Part shown: positions 8,317-20,212 of the stretch, piece by piece
How the letters are laid out: each line of letters opens with the position of its first letter
Position numbering within the stretch: the first letter of the stretch is position 1
NCBI RefSeq assembly: GCF_000720765.1
Contig: NZ_JODC01000005.1
Coordinates: 558,001 to 622,000 of the forward strand
From: Streptomyces sp. NRRL S-646
Lineage (GTDB): Bacteria; Actinomycetota; Actinomycetes; Streptomycetales; Streptomycetaceae
Reading direction: 5' to 3'
Length of the DNA: 64,000 bases
The notes under the pieces: model-generated
The model's input: only the letters and a program-made list of their open reading frames with translations
Databases searched by the model: none
Told to the model about the DNA's origin: nothing
Translations under genes and position numbers: made by a program

Positions 8317-9185
8317 TGGGCGCTTCCTTCCGTGCTGGTGGTGCTCTGCGCTCCGGTGGCCTCGGCCGCTTCGACTTCGGCGGCTTCTTCGGCGCCGGGG
8401 GCGCCTTCGAAGGGGGTGCCGAGGTAGGCGGCGACGACGCGTTCGTCGCCCTGGACGACGTCGGAGGTGCCTTCGACGAGCTTTTCGCCTTGTACAAGGC
8501 AGGCGACGCGGTCGCACAGGTTGAAGATGAAGCGCATGTCGTGCTCGATGACGAGGACGGCGATGCCCTTGTCGCGGATGGCGAAGACCAGCTCTTCGGT
8601 GGCGCGGGTCTCCTGGGGGTTCATGCCGGCGGTGGGCTCGTCGAGGAGGAGCAGGCCGGGGTCGCTCGCGAGGGCTCGGGCGATCTCGAGCTTGCGCTGC
8701 TCGCCGTAGGGGAGGTTGCGGGCGAGGTGGTCGGCCTTGTGGGCGAGACCGATGAACTCGAGGAGTTCCATGGCGCGTTCGCGGGAGGCGGCTTCGGCCT
8801 TGCGGAAGCCGGGGCCTCGCAGGAGCGCGGACCAGAGGCCTTCCTTGGTGCGGGTGTGGCGGCCGACGAGGACGTTTTCCAGGACGGTCATGTTGGCGAA
8901 GAGCCGGATGTTCTGGAAGGTGCGGGCGATGCCGGCGCTGGTGACGAGATGGGGCTTCGGGGGCAGCACGGTGCCTTTGTAGGCGACCTTGCCCTCTGTG
9001 GGGATGTACAGGCCGGTCAGGCAGTTGAAGAAGGTGGTCTTGCCGGCGCCGTTGGGTCCGATGAGGCCGACGATTTCACCGGAGTTGACGGTGAGGTCGA
9101 CGCTGCGTACGGCGGTGAGGCCGCCGAAGCGCATGGTGACGCCGCTGGCTTCGAGGACGGGGCTGGTGGCCGTGGTGGTGGTCAT
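8313..9185 (-). CDS. livG: branched-chain amino acid ABC transporter ATP-binding protein LivG
   Basis: ATG 9185 starts a 290-residue ATPase, preceded by livM by 5 bases. Walker A is GPNGAGKTT, the signature region is LPYGEQRKLEIARAL (LivG proteins carry YG instead of SG), and Walker B is LLLLDEP. The C-terminal segment EHDMRFIFNLCDR is typical of LivG. About 30 residues of Ala/Glu-rich tail (from roughly 260) extend beyond the usual length and look like a flexible addition. It pairs with LivF. Confidence 0.95.
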   Translation of the reverse strand: MTTTTATSPVLEASGVTMRFGGLTAVRSVDLTVNSGEIVGLIGPNGAGKTTFFNCLTGLYIPTEGKVAYKGTVLPPKPHLVTSAGIARTFQNIRLFANMTVLENVLVGRHTRTKEGLWSALLRGPGFRKAEAASRERAMELLEFIGLAHKADHLARNLPYGEQRKLEIARALASDPGLLLLDEPTAGMNPQETRATEELVFAIRDKGIAVLVIEHDMRFIFNLCDRVACLVQGEKLVEGTSDVVQGDERVVAAYLGTPFEGAPGAEEAAEVEAAEATGAQSTTSTEGSAQ

Positions 9186-9190
9186 GATGG

Positions 9191-10975
9191 TTACGCCCCT
9201 GCCTTGGTGACGCCGACTGTGGTGTCGGGAAGGCTCTGTTCGGGGATGTCGGCCTGTTCTGTTTCGTGGAATTCGAGCTGGCGGCGCCGGTTGGCGATGA
9301 TGCCTTCGGGGCGGAAGCGCATCAGGATGACGAGGGCCAGGCCGAAGGCGAAGAGCTGGTACTCCTTCAGGAAGCTGAGCTTCTCGGGGAGGAGGTAGAG
9401 CAGGGTGGCGCCGAGGATGGGTCCGCCCACGGTGCCCATGCCGCCGAGGACGACCGCGGCGAGCAGGAACGCGGAGTTCGGCGGTACGGAGCCGGCGAAC
9501 TGGTAGGGGGCGGGGTTGACGCTGTAGCCGACGTGGGCGCTGACGGTGCCGGCGAGGCCGGCGAGTGAGGCGCCGAGTGCGAAGGCGATGAGTTTGACGC
9601 GGAAGCCGTTGATGCCCATGGCGGTGGCGGCGGTTTCGTCTTCGCGGATGGCGATCCAGGAGCGGCCGATGCGGGAGTCGGCGGCGCGGTTGAAGACAAG
9701 GACGACGATGGCGGTGATGATCAGCATCAGCAGGAGGTAGTTGGCGAATCGGCCGATGGTGACGGAGCCGATGTCGTGGCTGCTGCCGAAGTTGAAGCCG
9801 AAGATCTCCAGGTCGGGGATCATCGAGATGCCGTTGGGCCCGTTGGTGATGTTGGGTCCGGAGGAGCCGTCGAGGTTGTTGACGGTGATGCGGAAGATCT
9901 CTCCGAAGCCGAGGGTGACGATGGCGAGGTAGTCGCCGCGCAGTCGCAGGGTGGGGGCGCCGATGAGGACGCCGAAGATGAGCGATGCGGCCATGCCGGT
10001 GAGCATGGCGGCCCAGAAGGGGAATTGGACGCCGGAGAAGCGGGAGAATTCGGAGCCGGAGACGAGAGCGGCTGCGTAGGCGCCGACGCCGAGGAAGGCG
10101 ACGTATCCGAGGTCGAGGAGTCCGGTGAGGCCGACGACGATGTTGAGGCCGAGGGCGACGGTGGCGACGACGAGGATGTTCACGCCGAGGTTGGCGTTGT
10201 GTTCGTTGTTCTCGACGAAGGGGAAGATCGCGGCGGCGAGGAAGGCCATGGAGGTGGCGAAACCTTTGTGCCGGGCGTTGAGGACGGAGAACCGGTCGAA
10301 GAGTCCGGCGGCGAGGAGTGCCCAGGAGCCGAAGACGACGAGCAGCAGGAAGCCGATGAAGGTTTCGCTGGCGTCGGGGTCGACGCCGATGCCGTAGGCG
10401 AAGGCGATGAGTCCGACGGCGGTGGCGGCGGTGATGACGAGGCGTTCGCCCCAGGCGGGGAGTTTGCCGGCGGGGGGGATGTTGTCGGGCTTGCTGACCC
10501 AGGCTTTGGCGGTGTTGCCGGGGCTGGGCAGGGCGAGGGCGCCGAGGATGGCGATCAGGGAGGAGACGGCGGCGACGTAGGCGCCGGGGTCGAGGTTGAC
10601 GAGTCCGCCGAGGTCGATGGCTATGGCGAGTGCGCTGAACCAGCTGACGGCGAAGGCGGATGCGGCGGCGAGGAAGACGGGTGCGGTGGCGTCGGCGGGG
10701 TTGAGCCAGTTGAGGCCGCGTATGTTCCAGCGGGTGAGCGCGTAGAGCAGGGTGAGGACGCCGGCGACGAGGTCGAGGATCTGGAGGCCTGCGGGGGAGC
10801 CGTAGTAGGTGAGGTCTCCGGGGAAGTCGGAGGTCCAGGTCCAGGACATGTAGGTGCTGGCGATGGTGCCGATGGCGCCTGCGGCTATGAGGACGCGGGC
10901 GGCGGACTGGGGCAGGGCGATGAGGCCGCGCGGGGTGTCCGGCGTGGTGGGGGTGGTCGTTGCGGTGGTTGTCAT
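9191..10975 (-). CDS. livM: branched-chain amino acid ABC transporter permease LivM, with long N-terminal extension
   Basis: The core permease domain (about residues 270-570) has the family's membrane segments and motifs: LNIVVGLTGLLDLGYVAFLG near the start, and later the cytoplasmic-loop stretch SWIAIREDETAATAMGIN that contacts the ATPase. The 594-residue length exceeds the usual 300-420. The first 270 residues add several hydrophobic segments (for example AAGAIGTIAS, ILDLVAGVLTLLYAL and IGFLLLVVFGSWALLAAG). ATG 10975 is used here; GTG 10984 overlaps the livH stop as GTGA and could be the coupled start, adding three residues. It forms the membrane channel with LivH. Confidence 0.92.
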   Translation of the reverse strand: MTTTATTTPTTPDTPRGLIALPQSAARVLIAAGAIGTIASTYMSWTWTSDFPGDLTYYGSPAGLQILDLVAGVLTLLYALTRWNIRGLNWLNPADATAPVFLAAASAFAVSWFSALAIAIDLGGLVNLDPGAYVAAVSSLIAILGALALPSPGNTAKAWVSKPDNIPPAGKLPAWGERLVITAATAVGLIAFAYGIGVDPDASETFIGFLLLVVFGSWALLAAGLFDRFSVLNARHKGFATSMAFLAAAIFPFVENNEHNANLGVNILVVATVALGLNIVVGLTGLLDLGYVAFLGVGAYAAALVSGSEFSRFSGVQFPFWAAMLTGMAASLIFGVLIGAPTLRLRGDYLAIVTLGFGEIFRITVNNLDGSSGPNITNGPNGISMIPDLEIFGFNFGSSHDIGSVTIGRFANYLLLMLIITAIVVLVFNRAADSRIGRSWIAIREDETAATAMGINGFRVKLIAFALGASLAGLAGTVSAHVGYSVNPAPYQFAGSVPPNSAFLLAAVVLGGMGTVGGPILGATLLYLLPEKLSFLKEYQLFAFGLALVILMRFRPEGIIANRRRQLEFHETEQADIPEQSLPDTTVGVTKAGA

Positions 10976-10980
10976 GGTGG

Positions 10981-11913
10981 TCACGCCCTGTCCGCTACGC
11001 GTTCGCCGACCAGGCCTTGTGGCCTGAACAGCAGGACGAGGATGAGGAGGACGAAGGCCCAGACGGAGGACCAGCCGCCGCCGCCGAGTTGCTGCATGCC
11101 GGGGATGTTGTCGATGTAGGAGGTGGCCATGGTTTCGGCGAGGCCGAGGACGAGGCCGCCGATCATGGCGCCGTAGATGTTGCCGATGCCGCCGAGCACG
11201 GCTGCGGTGAAGGCCTTGAGACCCATCTGGAAGCCCATGTCGTACTTGATCTGCCCGTAGCGCAGGCCGTATGCGACGGCGGCGACCGCGGCGAAGAAAC
11301 CGCCGATGGCGAATGCGATGACGATGATGCGGTTGGTGTCGATGCCCATCAGCTGTGCGGTGTCCGGGTCCTGCGCGGTGGCCTGCATGGCGCGGCCGGT
11401 GCGGGAGAGGCGGACGAAGAAGGCGAGGGCTGCCATGCAGATGGGGGCGGCGATGATGACGAAGAGGGAGCCGCTGCTGATGCTGATGGAGCCGAGGTGC
11501 CAGGGGCCGGCGTCGATCTGGGGGAAGTTGCGGTCGGTCTTGGCGTCCGGGTACCAGTTGAAGACGGCCTGCTGGAGTGCGAGGGAGAGGCCGATGGCGG
11601 TGATGAGGGGGGCCAGGCGTGGGGCGCCGCGCAGGGGTCGGTAGGCGAAGCGTTCGGCTCCGACGGCGATGAGGACGGAGACGAGTCCGCCTCCGATGAG
11701 CATCGCCGGGAGGGCTATCCACATGGATGTGCCGTCGGGCAGGACGTAGAGGTAGACCGTGAGCGCGCCGAAGCCGCCGGTCATGAAGATCTCGCCATGG
11801 GCGAAGTTGATGAGCTGGACGATGCCGTACACCATCGTGTAGCCGATGGCGATCAGCCCGTACATCGAGCCGAGGAACAGCCCGTTGGCCAGCTGCTGCG
11901 GCAGGGTGTTCAC
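10981..11913 (-). CDS. livH: branched-chain amino acid ABC transporter permease LivH
   Basis: This 310-residue integral membrane protein begins MNTLPQQLANGLFLGSMYGL. It carries the family features YGIVQLINFAHGEIFMTGGF near the N-terminus and ARAMQATAQDPDTAQLMGID-like coupling residues (read as GRAMQATAQDPDTAQLMGID) that engage the ATPase. It is separated from livK by 115 bases containing a strong hairpin, and its stop overlaps the possible GTG start of livM. Confidence 0.95.
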   Translation of the reverse strand: MNTLPQQLANGLFLGSMYGLIAIGYTMVYGIVQLINFAHGEIFMTGGFGALTVYLYVLPDGTSMWIALPAMLIGGGLVSVLIAVGAERFAYRPLRGAPRLAPLITAIGLSLALQQAVFNWYPDAKTDRNFPQIDAGPWHLGSISISSGSLFVIIAAPICMAALAFFVRLSRTGRAMQATAQDPDTAQLMGIDTNRIIVIAFAIGGFFAAVAAVAYGLRYGQIKYDMGFQMGLKAFTAAVLGGIGNIYGAMIGGLVLGLAETMATSYIDNIPGMQQLGGGGWSSVWAFVLLILVLLFRPQGLVGERVADRA

Positions 11914-11956
11914 CGCATGGCCTCCATGTGGTGGGGAGTGAGCAGGGGCGTGGAAC

Positions 11957-11993
11957 GGGCCGCGCGGGTGACGTGTGGTCGGCCGCGCGGCCC
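11957..11993 (-). terminator. intercistronic hairpin between livK and livH
   Basis: GGGCCGCGCGG at 11957-11967 pairs perfectly with CCGCGCGGCCC at 11983-11993 around a 15-nt loop. It sits after the livK stop and before livH in the direction of transcription. Such hairpins often act as partial terminators or as 3' stabilisers that leave the binding protein more abundant than the permease; that role is inference. Confidence 0.65.
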
Positions 11994-12028
11994 TGGGGTG
12001 GTGCTAGCGGCGGTTCGGGCTGGTCTGG

Positions 12029-13252
12029 TCAGCCGTTGAACGTGCCGCTCTTGACGGCCTTCCACTTGCCGTTGGTGACCTGGTAGACGGTGAGCTGCTT
12101 GTTGGTGGTGTCGCCGTACTGGTCGAAGGCGACGGGGCCGGCGACGCCGTCGAACTTGGTCTTGCCGACCTCGTCGACGATCTTGGCGCGGGCGTCGGAG
12201 GGGACCTTGCCGTCCTTCACGACGTTGCCGATGGCCTTGATGATGGCGGTGGCGGCGTCGTAGGAGTAGCCGCCGTAGGTGCCGTAGTCGCCCTTGAGGC
12301 CGGCTGCCTTGTACTTCTTGATGAAGTCCTGGGCGGAGGCGAGGGAGTCGACGGGCTGGCCGACGGAGGTGGCGAGGTCGCCTTCGGAGGTCTTGCCGGC
12401 GGTCTGGATGTAGGTGTCGCTGAACATGCCGTCGCCGCCGAAGAGCGGGATCTTGGCGCCGCCGTCCTTGAGCTGCTTGGTGAGCTTCTCGGACTCGTCG
12501 TACTGGCCGCCGTAGTAGACCAGGTCGGCCTTGGAGTTCTTGATCTTGGTGACGAGGGCGGAGAAGTCGGTGTCGCCGGTGTTGACGTGGTCGGTGCCGG
12601 CGACCTTGCCGCCGGCCTTGGTGAAGCCGGCGGTGAACAGCTTGGCCAGGCCGGCGCCGTAGGTCTGCTTGTCGTCGACGACGAAGACGTTCTTCTTCTT
12701 GAGCGTGTTGTACGCGTAGTCGGCCGCGAAGCCGCCCTGGAGGGCGTCGGTGGTGGCGGTGCGGAAGTAGGTCTTGAAGGGGCGGACCTTCTTCGTCTGC
12801 CAGTTCTTGCCCTGGGTGAGCTCAGGGGCGGTGTTGGACGGCGAGATCTCGACCAGGTTGGCGGTGGCGAAGACCTGCTGCATCTGGGTGGCCACGCCGG
12901 AGTTCAGCGGGCCGACGACGCCGAGCACCTTGTCGTTGTTGACGAGCTGGGTGGCGTTCTGCTGGCCGCTGGCGGGGATGGCCTTGTCGTCGAGGGCCTG
13001 GACCTTGAAGGTGACGCCGGGAACGAGGTTGTTCTTGTTGGCGTCGTCGACGGCTACCTGGACGCCGCCCTGGATGCCGAGACCGGTTGCGGAGTTCTGG
13101 CCGGTCAGCGGTGCGTCGACGCCGATGATGACCTCGGTCTTCTTGCTGCCGCTGTCCCCACCTTTGTTGTCGTCGCGCGAACCGCATGCGGTGAGCGTGA
13201 GGGCGCCCGTCGTGAGCACGGAGGTGAGTATGACCAAAGAACGGTGTCGCAC
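12029..13252 (-). CDS. livK: branched-chain amino acid ABC transporter substrate-binding lipoprotein LivK
   Basis: The 407-residue protein starts with a lipoprotein signal ending in the lipobox LTAC, then a Lys/Gly/Ser linker. The mature part is a periplasmic-binding-protein type I fold: VIIGVDAPLTGQNSATG at the start, GPLNSGVATQMQQVF, FRTATTDALQGGFAADYA, and YDAATAIIKAI near the end. It captures extracellular branched-chain amino acids or similar compounds for LivHM. It is the first gene of the liv operon, so the promoter should lie in 13253-13429. Confidence 0.95.
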   Translation of the reverse strand: MRHRSLVILTSVLTTGALTLTACGSRDDNKGGDSGSKKTEVIIGVDAPLTGQNSATGLGIQGGVQVAVDDANKNNLVPGVTFKVQALDDKAIPASGQQNATQLVNNDKVLGVVGPLNSGVATQMQQVFATANLVEISPSNTAPELTQGKNWQTKKVRPFKTYFRTATTDALQGGFAADYAYNTLKKKNVFVVDDKQTYGAGLAKLFTAGFTKAGGKVAGTDHVNTGDTDFSALVTKIKNSKADLVYYGGQYDESEKLTKQLKDGGAKIPLFGGDGMFSDTYIQTAGKTSEGDLATSVGQPVDSLASAQDFIKKYKAAGLKGDYGTYGGYSYDAATAIIKAIGNVVKDGKVPSDARAKIVDEVGKTKFDGVAGPVAFDQYGDTTNKQLTVYQVTNGKWKAVKSGTFNG

Positions 13253-13429
13253 GTTGAATCCTCTCCCTGGCGCCGGCAGTCCTGCTGGGCTGCCGTGTGT
13301 CTCGCCGGGCCGTACTGGGGTCGAGCTGGGCCGTGATGCAGACGCGCCCGGCGGCGCGGTGACTGGGCGTGACTCTAAGCCTGTCTGTCAGGCGGTGGCA
13401 TCGCTGTGGGCTGGCTTGTGACTTTCTTG

Positions 13430-14185
13430 TTATGACCTGGTGGAGGGTGAGATCGGGGGAAGGTCGCTCTCGGCCGGTTTGGCGGGAACGCGTCGGGTCC
13501 ACATCGTGAGAACGCGCACTTCCGGTTGGACGTGGGGCGAGGGCGGGGTCCGGGTGCTGTCGCAGGCTGTGTGGAGGAGGTCGGAGAGGTCGCGCGCGTA
13601 GCGGCCGCCAAAGATGAAGCTGTAGTGCTGGATTGCGTGCGTGTTACGCAGCGTTACGTCGAGGAAAGGGAGGTTGACGTTGAGGGGTAGTCCGCTGCAC
13701 TGGGTCACGGTGATCCCCACGGTGACGCGGTGTGTGGTTCCGGCGCGCACGGTGAAGGCAGTGGGAGGTTTGACGAGGGTGCGTATGCCGACGGGGGCGG
13801 CGGTGATGGCGGAGACGGTGACGGGCGGCCCGTTGCGTACGGAGACGTCGAAGTGGAAGTCCCTGGTGGAGGCCGTGGCGGGCTGGCTGGCAACTCCCTT
13901 GTAATAGAAGGCTGTTGTGGTCGAGGGCCAGGGCGTGGACGGCCCTTTCGGCGGTGTGGTGGGGGGCGGGGCGGCCAGCAGCCACACGGCCGCGGCCAAG
14001 GCGGCCGCGGCCGCCGCAAGTGCGGTGGTGCGGGTGCGTGGCGTCAGCGCGTGCCAACGGTTGGTCAGGCGGGGTGAGTCGACGCCGATGACATCGGGTG
14101 GCGGTGCGTCAAGGGGGCTGTCGGGATCGTCGTCGGTGTGCGCCTCGATGCGATCGGCGGGTTCGACGGGGCCGATGCCGCTCAT
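13430..14185 (-). CDS. membrane-anchored protein of unknown function
   Basis: ATG 14185 has GAGG 8 bases upstream; an upstream ATG in the same frame lacks one. The 251-residue protein has a cytoplasmic N-terminus rich in Asp and Pro (about 45 residues), one membrane segment (TTALAAAAAALAAAVWLLA) and an extracytoplasmic domain of about 170 residues. That domain reads as beta-rich (FHFDVSVRNGPPVTVSAITA, HRVTVGITVTQCSGLPLNVN) with two cysteines that might form a disulfide. I do not recognise a family. It faces the liv operon on the same strand but is separated by 177 bases. Confidence 0.7.
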   Translation of the reverse strand: MSGIGPVEPADRIEAHTDDDPDSPLDAPPPDVIGVDSPRLTNRWHALTPRTRTTALAAAAAALAAAVWLLAAPPPTTPPKGPSTPWPSTTTAFYYKGVASQPATASTRDFHFDVSVRNGPPVTVSAITAAPVGIRTLVKPPTAFTVRAGTTHRVTVGITVTQCSGLPLNVNLPFLDVTLRNTHAIQHYSFIFGGRYARDLSDLLHTACDSTRTPPSPHVQPEVRVLTMWTRRVPAKPAESDLPPISPSTRS

Positions 14186-14264
14186 GTCCCGGGCCTCATG
14201 GGGAAACGGTAGGCGTGGCGGACGCTGCCGGACAGTGCCCGGTGGGATTGAGGGCAACGGTGCG

Positions 14265-14735
14265 TCAGCCCGAGGCGGGCAGCTGAACGTCCCGCAGCAG
14301 ACACGTCAGGCGTGCGCTGCACACGCGCCGTCCGTCCTCGTCGCTGATCACGATCTCGTACGTGGCGGTGGAGCGGCCGCGGTGCAGGGGCGTGGCGACG
14401 CCGGTGACCAGGCCGGAGCGTACGCCGCGGTGGTGGGTGCAGTTCAGGTCGACGCCGACCGCGATCTTGGAGCTGCCGCCGTGAAGCATGGAGCCGACGG
14501 AGCCGAGGGTCTCGGCGAGGACGGCGGAGGCGCCGCCGTGCAGCAGGCCGTAGGGCTGGGTGTTGCCCTCGACGGGCATGGTGCCGACGACGCGGTCCGC
14601 GGAGGCCTCGAGGATCTCCACGCCCATGCGGGTGCCGAGGTGTCCGGCGGAGAAGAGGGCCGGGAGGTCGACGCCGAGTGCGGCGTACTCGTCGATGACC
14701 TCCTGCGGGAACTTCACGTACTGCTGCTCGCCCAT
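14265..14735 (-). CDS. PaaI-family hotdog-fold thioesterase
   Basis: The 156-residue protein has a hotdog domain with the hallmark LLHGGASAVLAETLGS. The Gly-Gly and Glu of this motif sit on the central helix and correspond to the active-site region of PaaI-type acyl-CoA thioesterases. Strand pairing residues follow (VGVDLNCTHHRGVRSG, RSTATYEIVI). It probably hydrolyses acyl-CoA or aryl-CoA thioesters in the cytosol; the substrate is unknown. It lies 52 bases downstream of the molybdopterin oxidoreductase on the same strand and may be co-transcribed. Confidence 0.88.
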   Translation of the reverse strand: MGEQQYVKFPQEVIDEYAALGVDLPALFSAGHLGTRMGVEILEASADRVVGTMPVEGNTQPYGLLHGGASAVLAETLGSVGSMLHGGSSKIAVGVDLNCTHHRGVRSGLVTGVATPLHRGRSTATYEIVISDEDGRRVCSARLTCLLRDVQLPASG

Positions 14736-14787
14736 GGGCCCGGCTCCGTTCGTCCTGATCACTCGTCCAGCCTGCCTGAGCAAACGC

Positions 14788-17091
<2,304 letters not shown>

Positions 17092-17409
17092 CGCGCACTC
17101 TCCTTCACAGACACCTGCGAGCTACCACTTCGATCCTCGCACGCGCGACTGACAGCGGCGGCAGCCGGTTCTGTGCGCGGGACGTGATCACCGGTCGTGC
17201 CGGCGCGGGGCGCCGGGTCTTTCCGCTGTGACGGTGATCGACCGCGACGGCGGCGCTGGGGGTGCCGGCGCCGGTTGCCGTTTCTCTGCGCCGGGTTGGG
17301 ATCGGCTTCGGCGGCGGCGTCGGCGGCCTTCCCGGCTCTCAAGGCGGTGGGGCAGGTGCCGATCCGGCGGGGAGCCACGACTGTCAGTGGCACGTGGCAG
17401 GATCGGGGC
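17092..17409. other. divergent intergenic region between the oxidoreductase and polA
   Basis: This 318-base stretch separates divergent starts and must hold two promoters. It is GC-rich with scattered short inverted repeats, but I see no convincing -10/-35 pair, RNA gene or conserved small ORF. Confidence 0.4.
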
Positions 17410-20136
17410 GTGGCAGAAACAGCATCGAAGACGACCGACAAGACCGCCGGCGGCGACGCGCGGCCCCGCCTCATGCTCATGGACGGGCACTCGCTGGCCT
17501 ACCGTGCGTTCTTCGCGCTGCCCGCGGAGAACTTCACGACGGCGACGGGCCAGCCGACGAACGCGATCTACGGCTTCGCGTCGATGTTGGCCAACACCCT
17601 GCGTGACGAGGAGCCCACGCACTTCGCGGTGGCCTTCGACGTCTCCCGCAAGACCTGGCGCTCCGAGGAGTTCACGGAGTACAAGGCCAACCGCTCCAAG
17701 ACCCCGGACGAGTTCAAGGGCCAGGTCGAGCTGATCGGCGAGCTCCTCGACGCAATGCACGCGTCGCGGTTCGCGGTCGACGGCTTCGAGGCGGACGACA
17801 TCATCGCCACCCTCGCCACCCAGGCGGAGGCCGAGGGCTTCGAGGTGCTGATCGTCACCGGCGACCGCGACTCCTTCCAGCTGGTCAGCGAGCACACGAC
17901 GGTGCTGTATCCGACGAAGGGCGTCTCCGAGCTGACCCGGTTCACTCCGGAGAAGGTCTTCGAGAAGTACGGGCTGACGCCCGCGCAGTACCCCGACTTC
18001 GCGGCGCTGCGCGGCGACCCGTCCGACAATCTGCCGGGCATCCCCGGGGTCGGTGAGAAGACCGCCGCGAAGTGGATCAACCAGTTCGGTTCGTTCGCGG
18101 AGCTCGTCGAGCGCGTCGAGGAGGTCAAGGGCAAGGCCGGGCAGAACCTGCGCGAGCATCTGGAGGCGGTCAAGCTCAACCGCCGCCTGACCGAGATGGT
18201 GCGCACGGTCGAGCTGCCCAAGGCGGTCGCCGACCTGGAGCGCGCCCCGTACGACCGCACGGCCCTCGCGATGGTCCTGGACACCCTGGAGATCAGGAAC
18301 CCCTCGCTGCGCGAGCGGCTACTCGCCGTGGACCCGGGCGGCGAGGCGGCCGAGGCGACACCGGTGGCACCCGGCGTGGAGCTGGACGGGACCGTGCTGG
18401 GCACGGGCGAGCTGGCCGGCTGGCTCACCGAGCACGGCAGCCAGACGCTCGGCGTGGCCACGGTCGACACCTGGGCGCTGGGCACCGGCTCGGTCGCCGA
18501 GGTCGCGCTCGCCACCGCGGAAGGGCCGGCCGCCTGGTTCGACCCCTCCCAGCTGGACGAGGCCGACGAGAACGCGTGGGCGGCCTGGCTGGCCGCCGAG
18601 GACCGCCCCAAGGTCCTGCACAACGCCAAGGGCGCCATGCGCGTCCTCGCCGAGCACGGCTGGTCCGTCGCAGGTGTCTCGATGGACACCGCGCTGGCCG
18701 CCTACCTCGTCAAGCCGGGCCGCCGCTCCTTCGACCTGGACGCGCTGTCCCTGGAATACCTGGGCCGTGAGCTGGCTCCCGCCGCCGCGGCCGACGGCCA
18801 GCTCGCCTTCGGCGCCGACGACGGCGCGGAGGCCGAGGCGCTCATGGTGCAGGCCCGCGCCATCCTCGACCTCGGCGAGGCCTTCCGCGGCCGCCTGGAG
18901 GAGGTCGGCGCCGCGGACCTGCTGCGCGACATGGAGCTGCCCACCTCGATCCTGCTCGCCCGCATGGAGCGGCACGGCATCGCCGCCGACCGCGCCCACC
19001 TGGAGGCCATGGAGCAGATGTTCGCGGGCGCCGTGCAGCAGGCGGTGAAGGAGGCACACGCGGCGGCGGGCCACGAGTTCAACCTGGGCTCGCCCAAGCA
19101 GCTCCAGGAGGTCCTCTTCGGCGAGCTGGGTCTGCCCAAGACGAAGAAGACCAAGACCGGCTACACCACGGACGCCGACGCCCTGGCCTGGCTGGCCACC
19201 CAGACGGACAACGAACTGCCCGTCGTCATGCTCCGCCACCGCGAGCAGGCGAAGCTGCGCGTCACCGTCGAGGGCCTGATCAAGACGATCGCCGCCGACG
19301 GCCGCATCCACACCACCTTCAACCAGACGGTCGCCGCGACCGGCCGCCTGTCGTCCACGGACCCCAACCTGCAGAACATCCCCGTCCGCACGGACGAGGG
19401 CCGGGCCATCCGCCGCGGCTTCGTCGTCGGCGAGGGCTTCGAGTCGCTGATGACCGCCGACTACAGCCAGATCGAGCTGCGCGTGATGGCCCACCTCTCC
19501 GAGGACGAGGGCCTGATCGAGGCGTTCACCTCCGGAGAGGACCTGCACAACACGGTCGCGGCGCAGGTCTTCTCGGTCGACCGGGAGCACGTCGACGCGG
19601 AGATGCGACGCAAGATCAAGGCCATGTCGTACGGCCTGGCGTACGGTCTGTCGGCCTTCGGCCTGTCCCAGCAGCTGAACATCGATGCGGGCGAGGCCCG
19701 GGTCCTGATGGACACGTACTTCGAGCGGTTCGGCGGCGTCCGGGACTATCTGCGCCGGGCCGTCGACGAGGCGCGGGCCACGGGCTACACGGCGACCCTC
19801 TTCGGCCGCCGCCGCTACCTGCCCGACCTCAACAGCGACAACCGCCAGCGCCGCGAGGCCGCCGAGCGCATGGCTCTGAACGCGCCGATCCAGGGCACCG
19901 CCGCGGACATCGTCAAGATCGCCATGCTGAAGGTGGACGACGCGCTGCGGGCGGCGGACCTCACCTCCCGCATGCTCCTGCAGGTCCACGACGAAATCGT
20001 CCTGGAGATCGCCCCCGGCGAGCGCGCCGCCGCGGAGGAGATCGTCCGCCGCGAAATGGCCGACGCCGTGCACCTGACGGTGCCGCTGGGCGTCTCGGTG
20101 GGGGTGGGCTCCGACTGGGAGTCGGCGGCGCACTAG
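17410..20136 (+). CDS. polA: DNA polymerase I
   Basis: GTG 17410 starts a 908-residue protein; the frame upstream is out of register with PolA homology. Domains: a 5'-3' nuclease (about 18-300) starting LMLMDGHSLAYRAFF with metal ligands in EADDIIATLA and VTGDRD, and helix-hairpin-helix SDNLPGIPGVGEKTAAKW; a degenerate 3'-5' exonuclease region (about 320-520) in which the usual DxE metal motif is not visible (LGVATVDTWALG); and the polymerase domain with motif A TADYSQIELR, motif B RRKIKAMSYGLAYG and motif C LQVHDEIVLE. It fills gaps and removes RNA primers in repair and lagging-strand synthesis. Loss of proofreading is usual for actinobacterial PolA. Confidence 0.97.
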   Translation: MAETASKTTDKTAGGDARPRLMLMDGHSLAYRAFFALPAENFTTATGQPTNAIYGFASMLANTLRDEEPTHFAVAFDVSRKTWRSEEFTEYKANRSKTPDEFKGQVELIGELLDAMHASRFAVDGFEADDIIATLATQAEAEGFEVLIVTGDRDSFQLVSEHTTVLYPTKGVSELTRFTPEKVFEKYGLTPAQYPDFAALRGDPSDNLPGIPGVGEKTAAKWINQFGSFAELVERVEEVKGKAGQNLREHLEAVKLNRRLTEMVRTVELPKAVADLERAPYDRTALAMVLDTLEIRNPSLRERLLAVDPGGEAAEATPVAPGVELDGTVLGTGELAGWLTEHGSQTLGVATVDTWALGTGSVAEVALATAEGPAAWFDPSQLDEADENAWAAWLAAEDRPKVLHNAKGAMRVLAEHGWSVAGVSMDTALAAYLVKPGRRSFDLDALSLEYLGRELAPAAAADGQLAFGADDGAEAEALMVQARAILDLGEAFRGRLEEVGAADLLRDMELPTSILLARMERHGIAADRAHLEAMEQMFAGAVQQAVKEAHAAAGHEFNLGSPKQLQEVLFGELGLPKTKKTKTGYTTDADALAWLATQTDNELPVVMLRHREQAKLRVTVEGLIKTIAADGRIHTTFNQTVAATGRLSSTDPNLQNIPVRTDEGRAIRRGFVVGEGFESLMTADYSQIELRVMAHLSEDEGLIEAFTSGEDLHNTVAAQVFSVDREHVDAEMRRKIKAMSYGLAYGLSAFGLSQQLNIDAGEARVLMDTYFERFGGVRDYLRRAVDEARATGYTATLFGRRRYLPDLNSDNRQRREAAERMALNAPIQGTAADIVKIAMLKVDDALRAADLTSRMLLQVHDEIVLEIAPGERAAAEEIVRREMADAVHLTVPLGVSVGVGSDWESAAH

Positions 20137-20212
20137 CCTCCGGCGGTTGGCGGGGGTTCGGCGTTGCCCGGCTGGGCGGCGAGCCAGCCCTACGGCCAGG
20201 GGTGCGTCCCCG

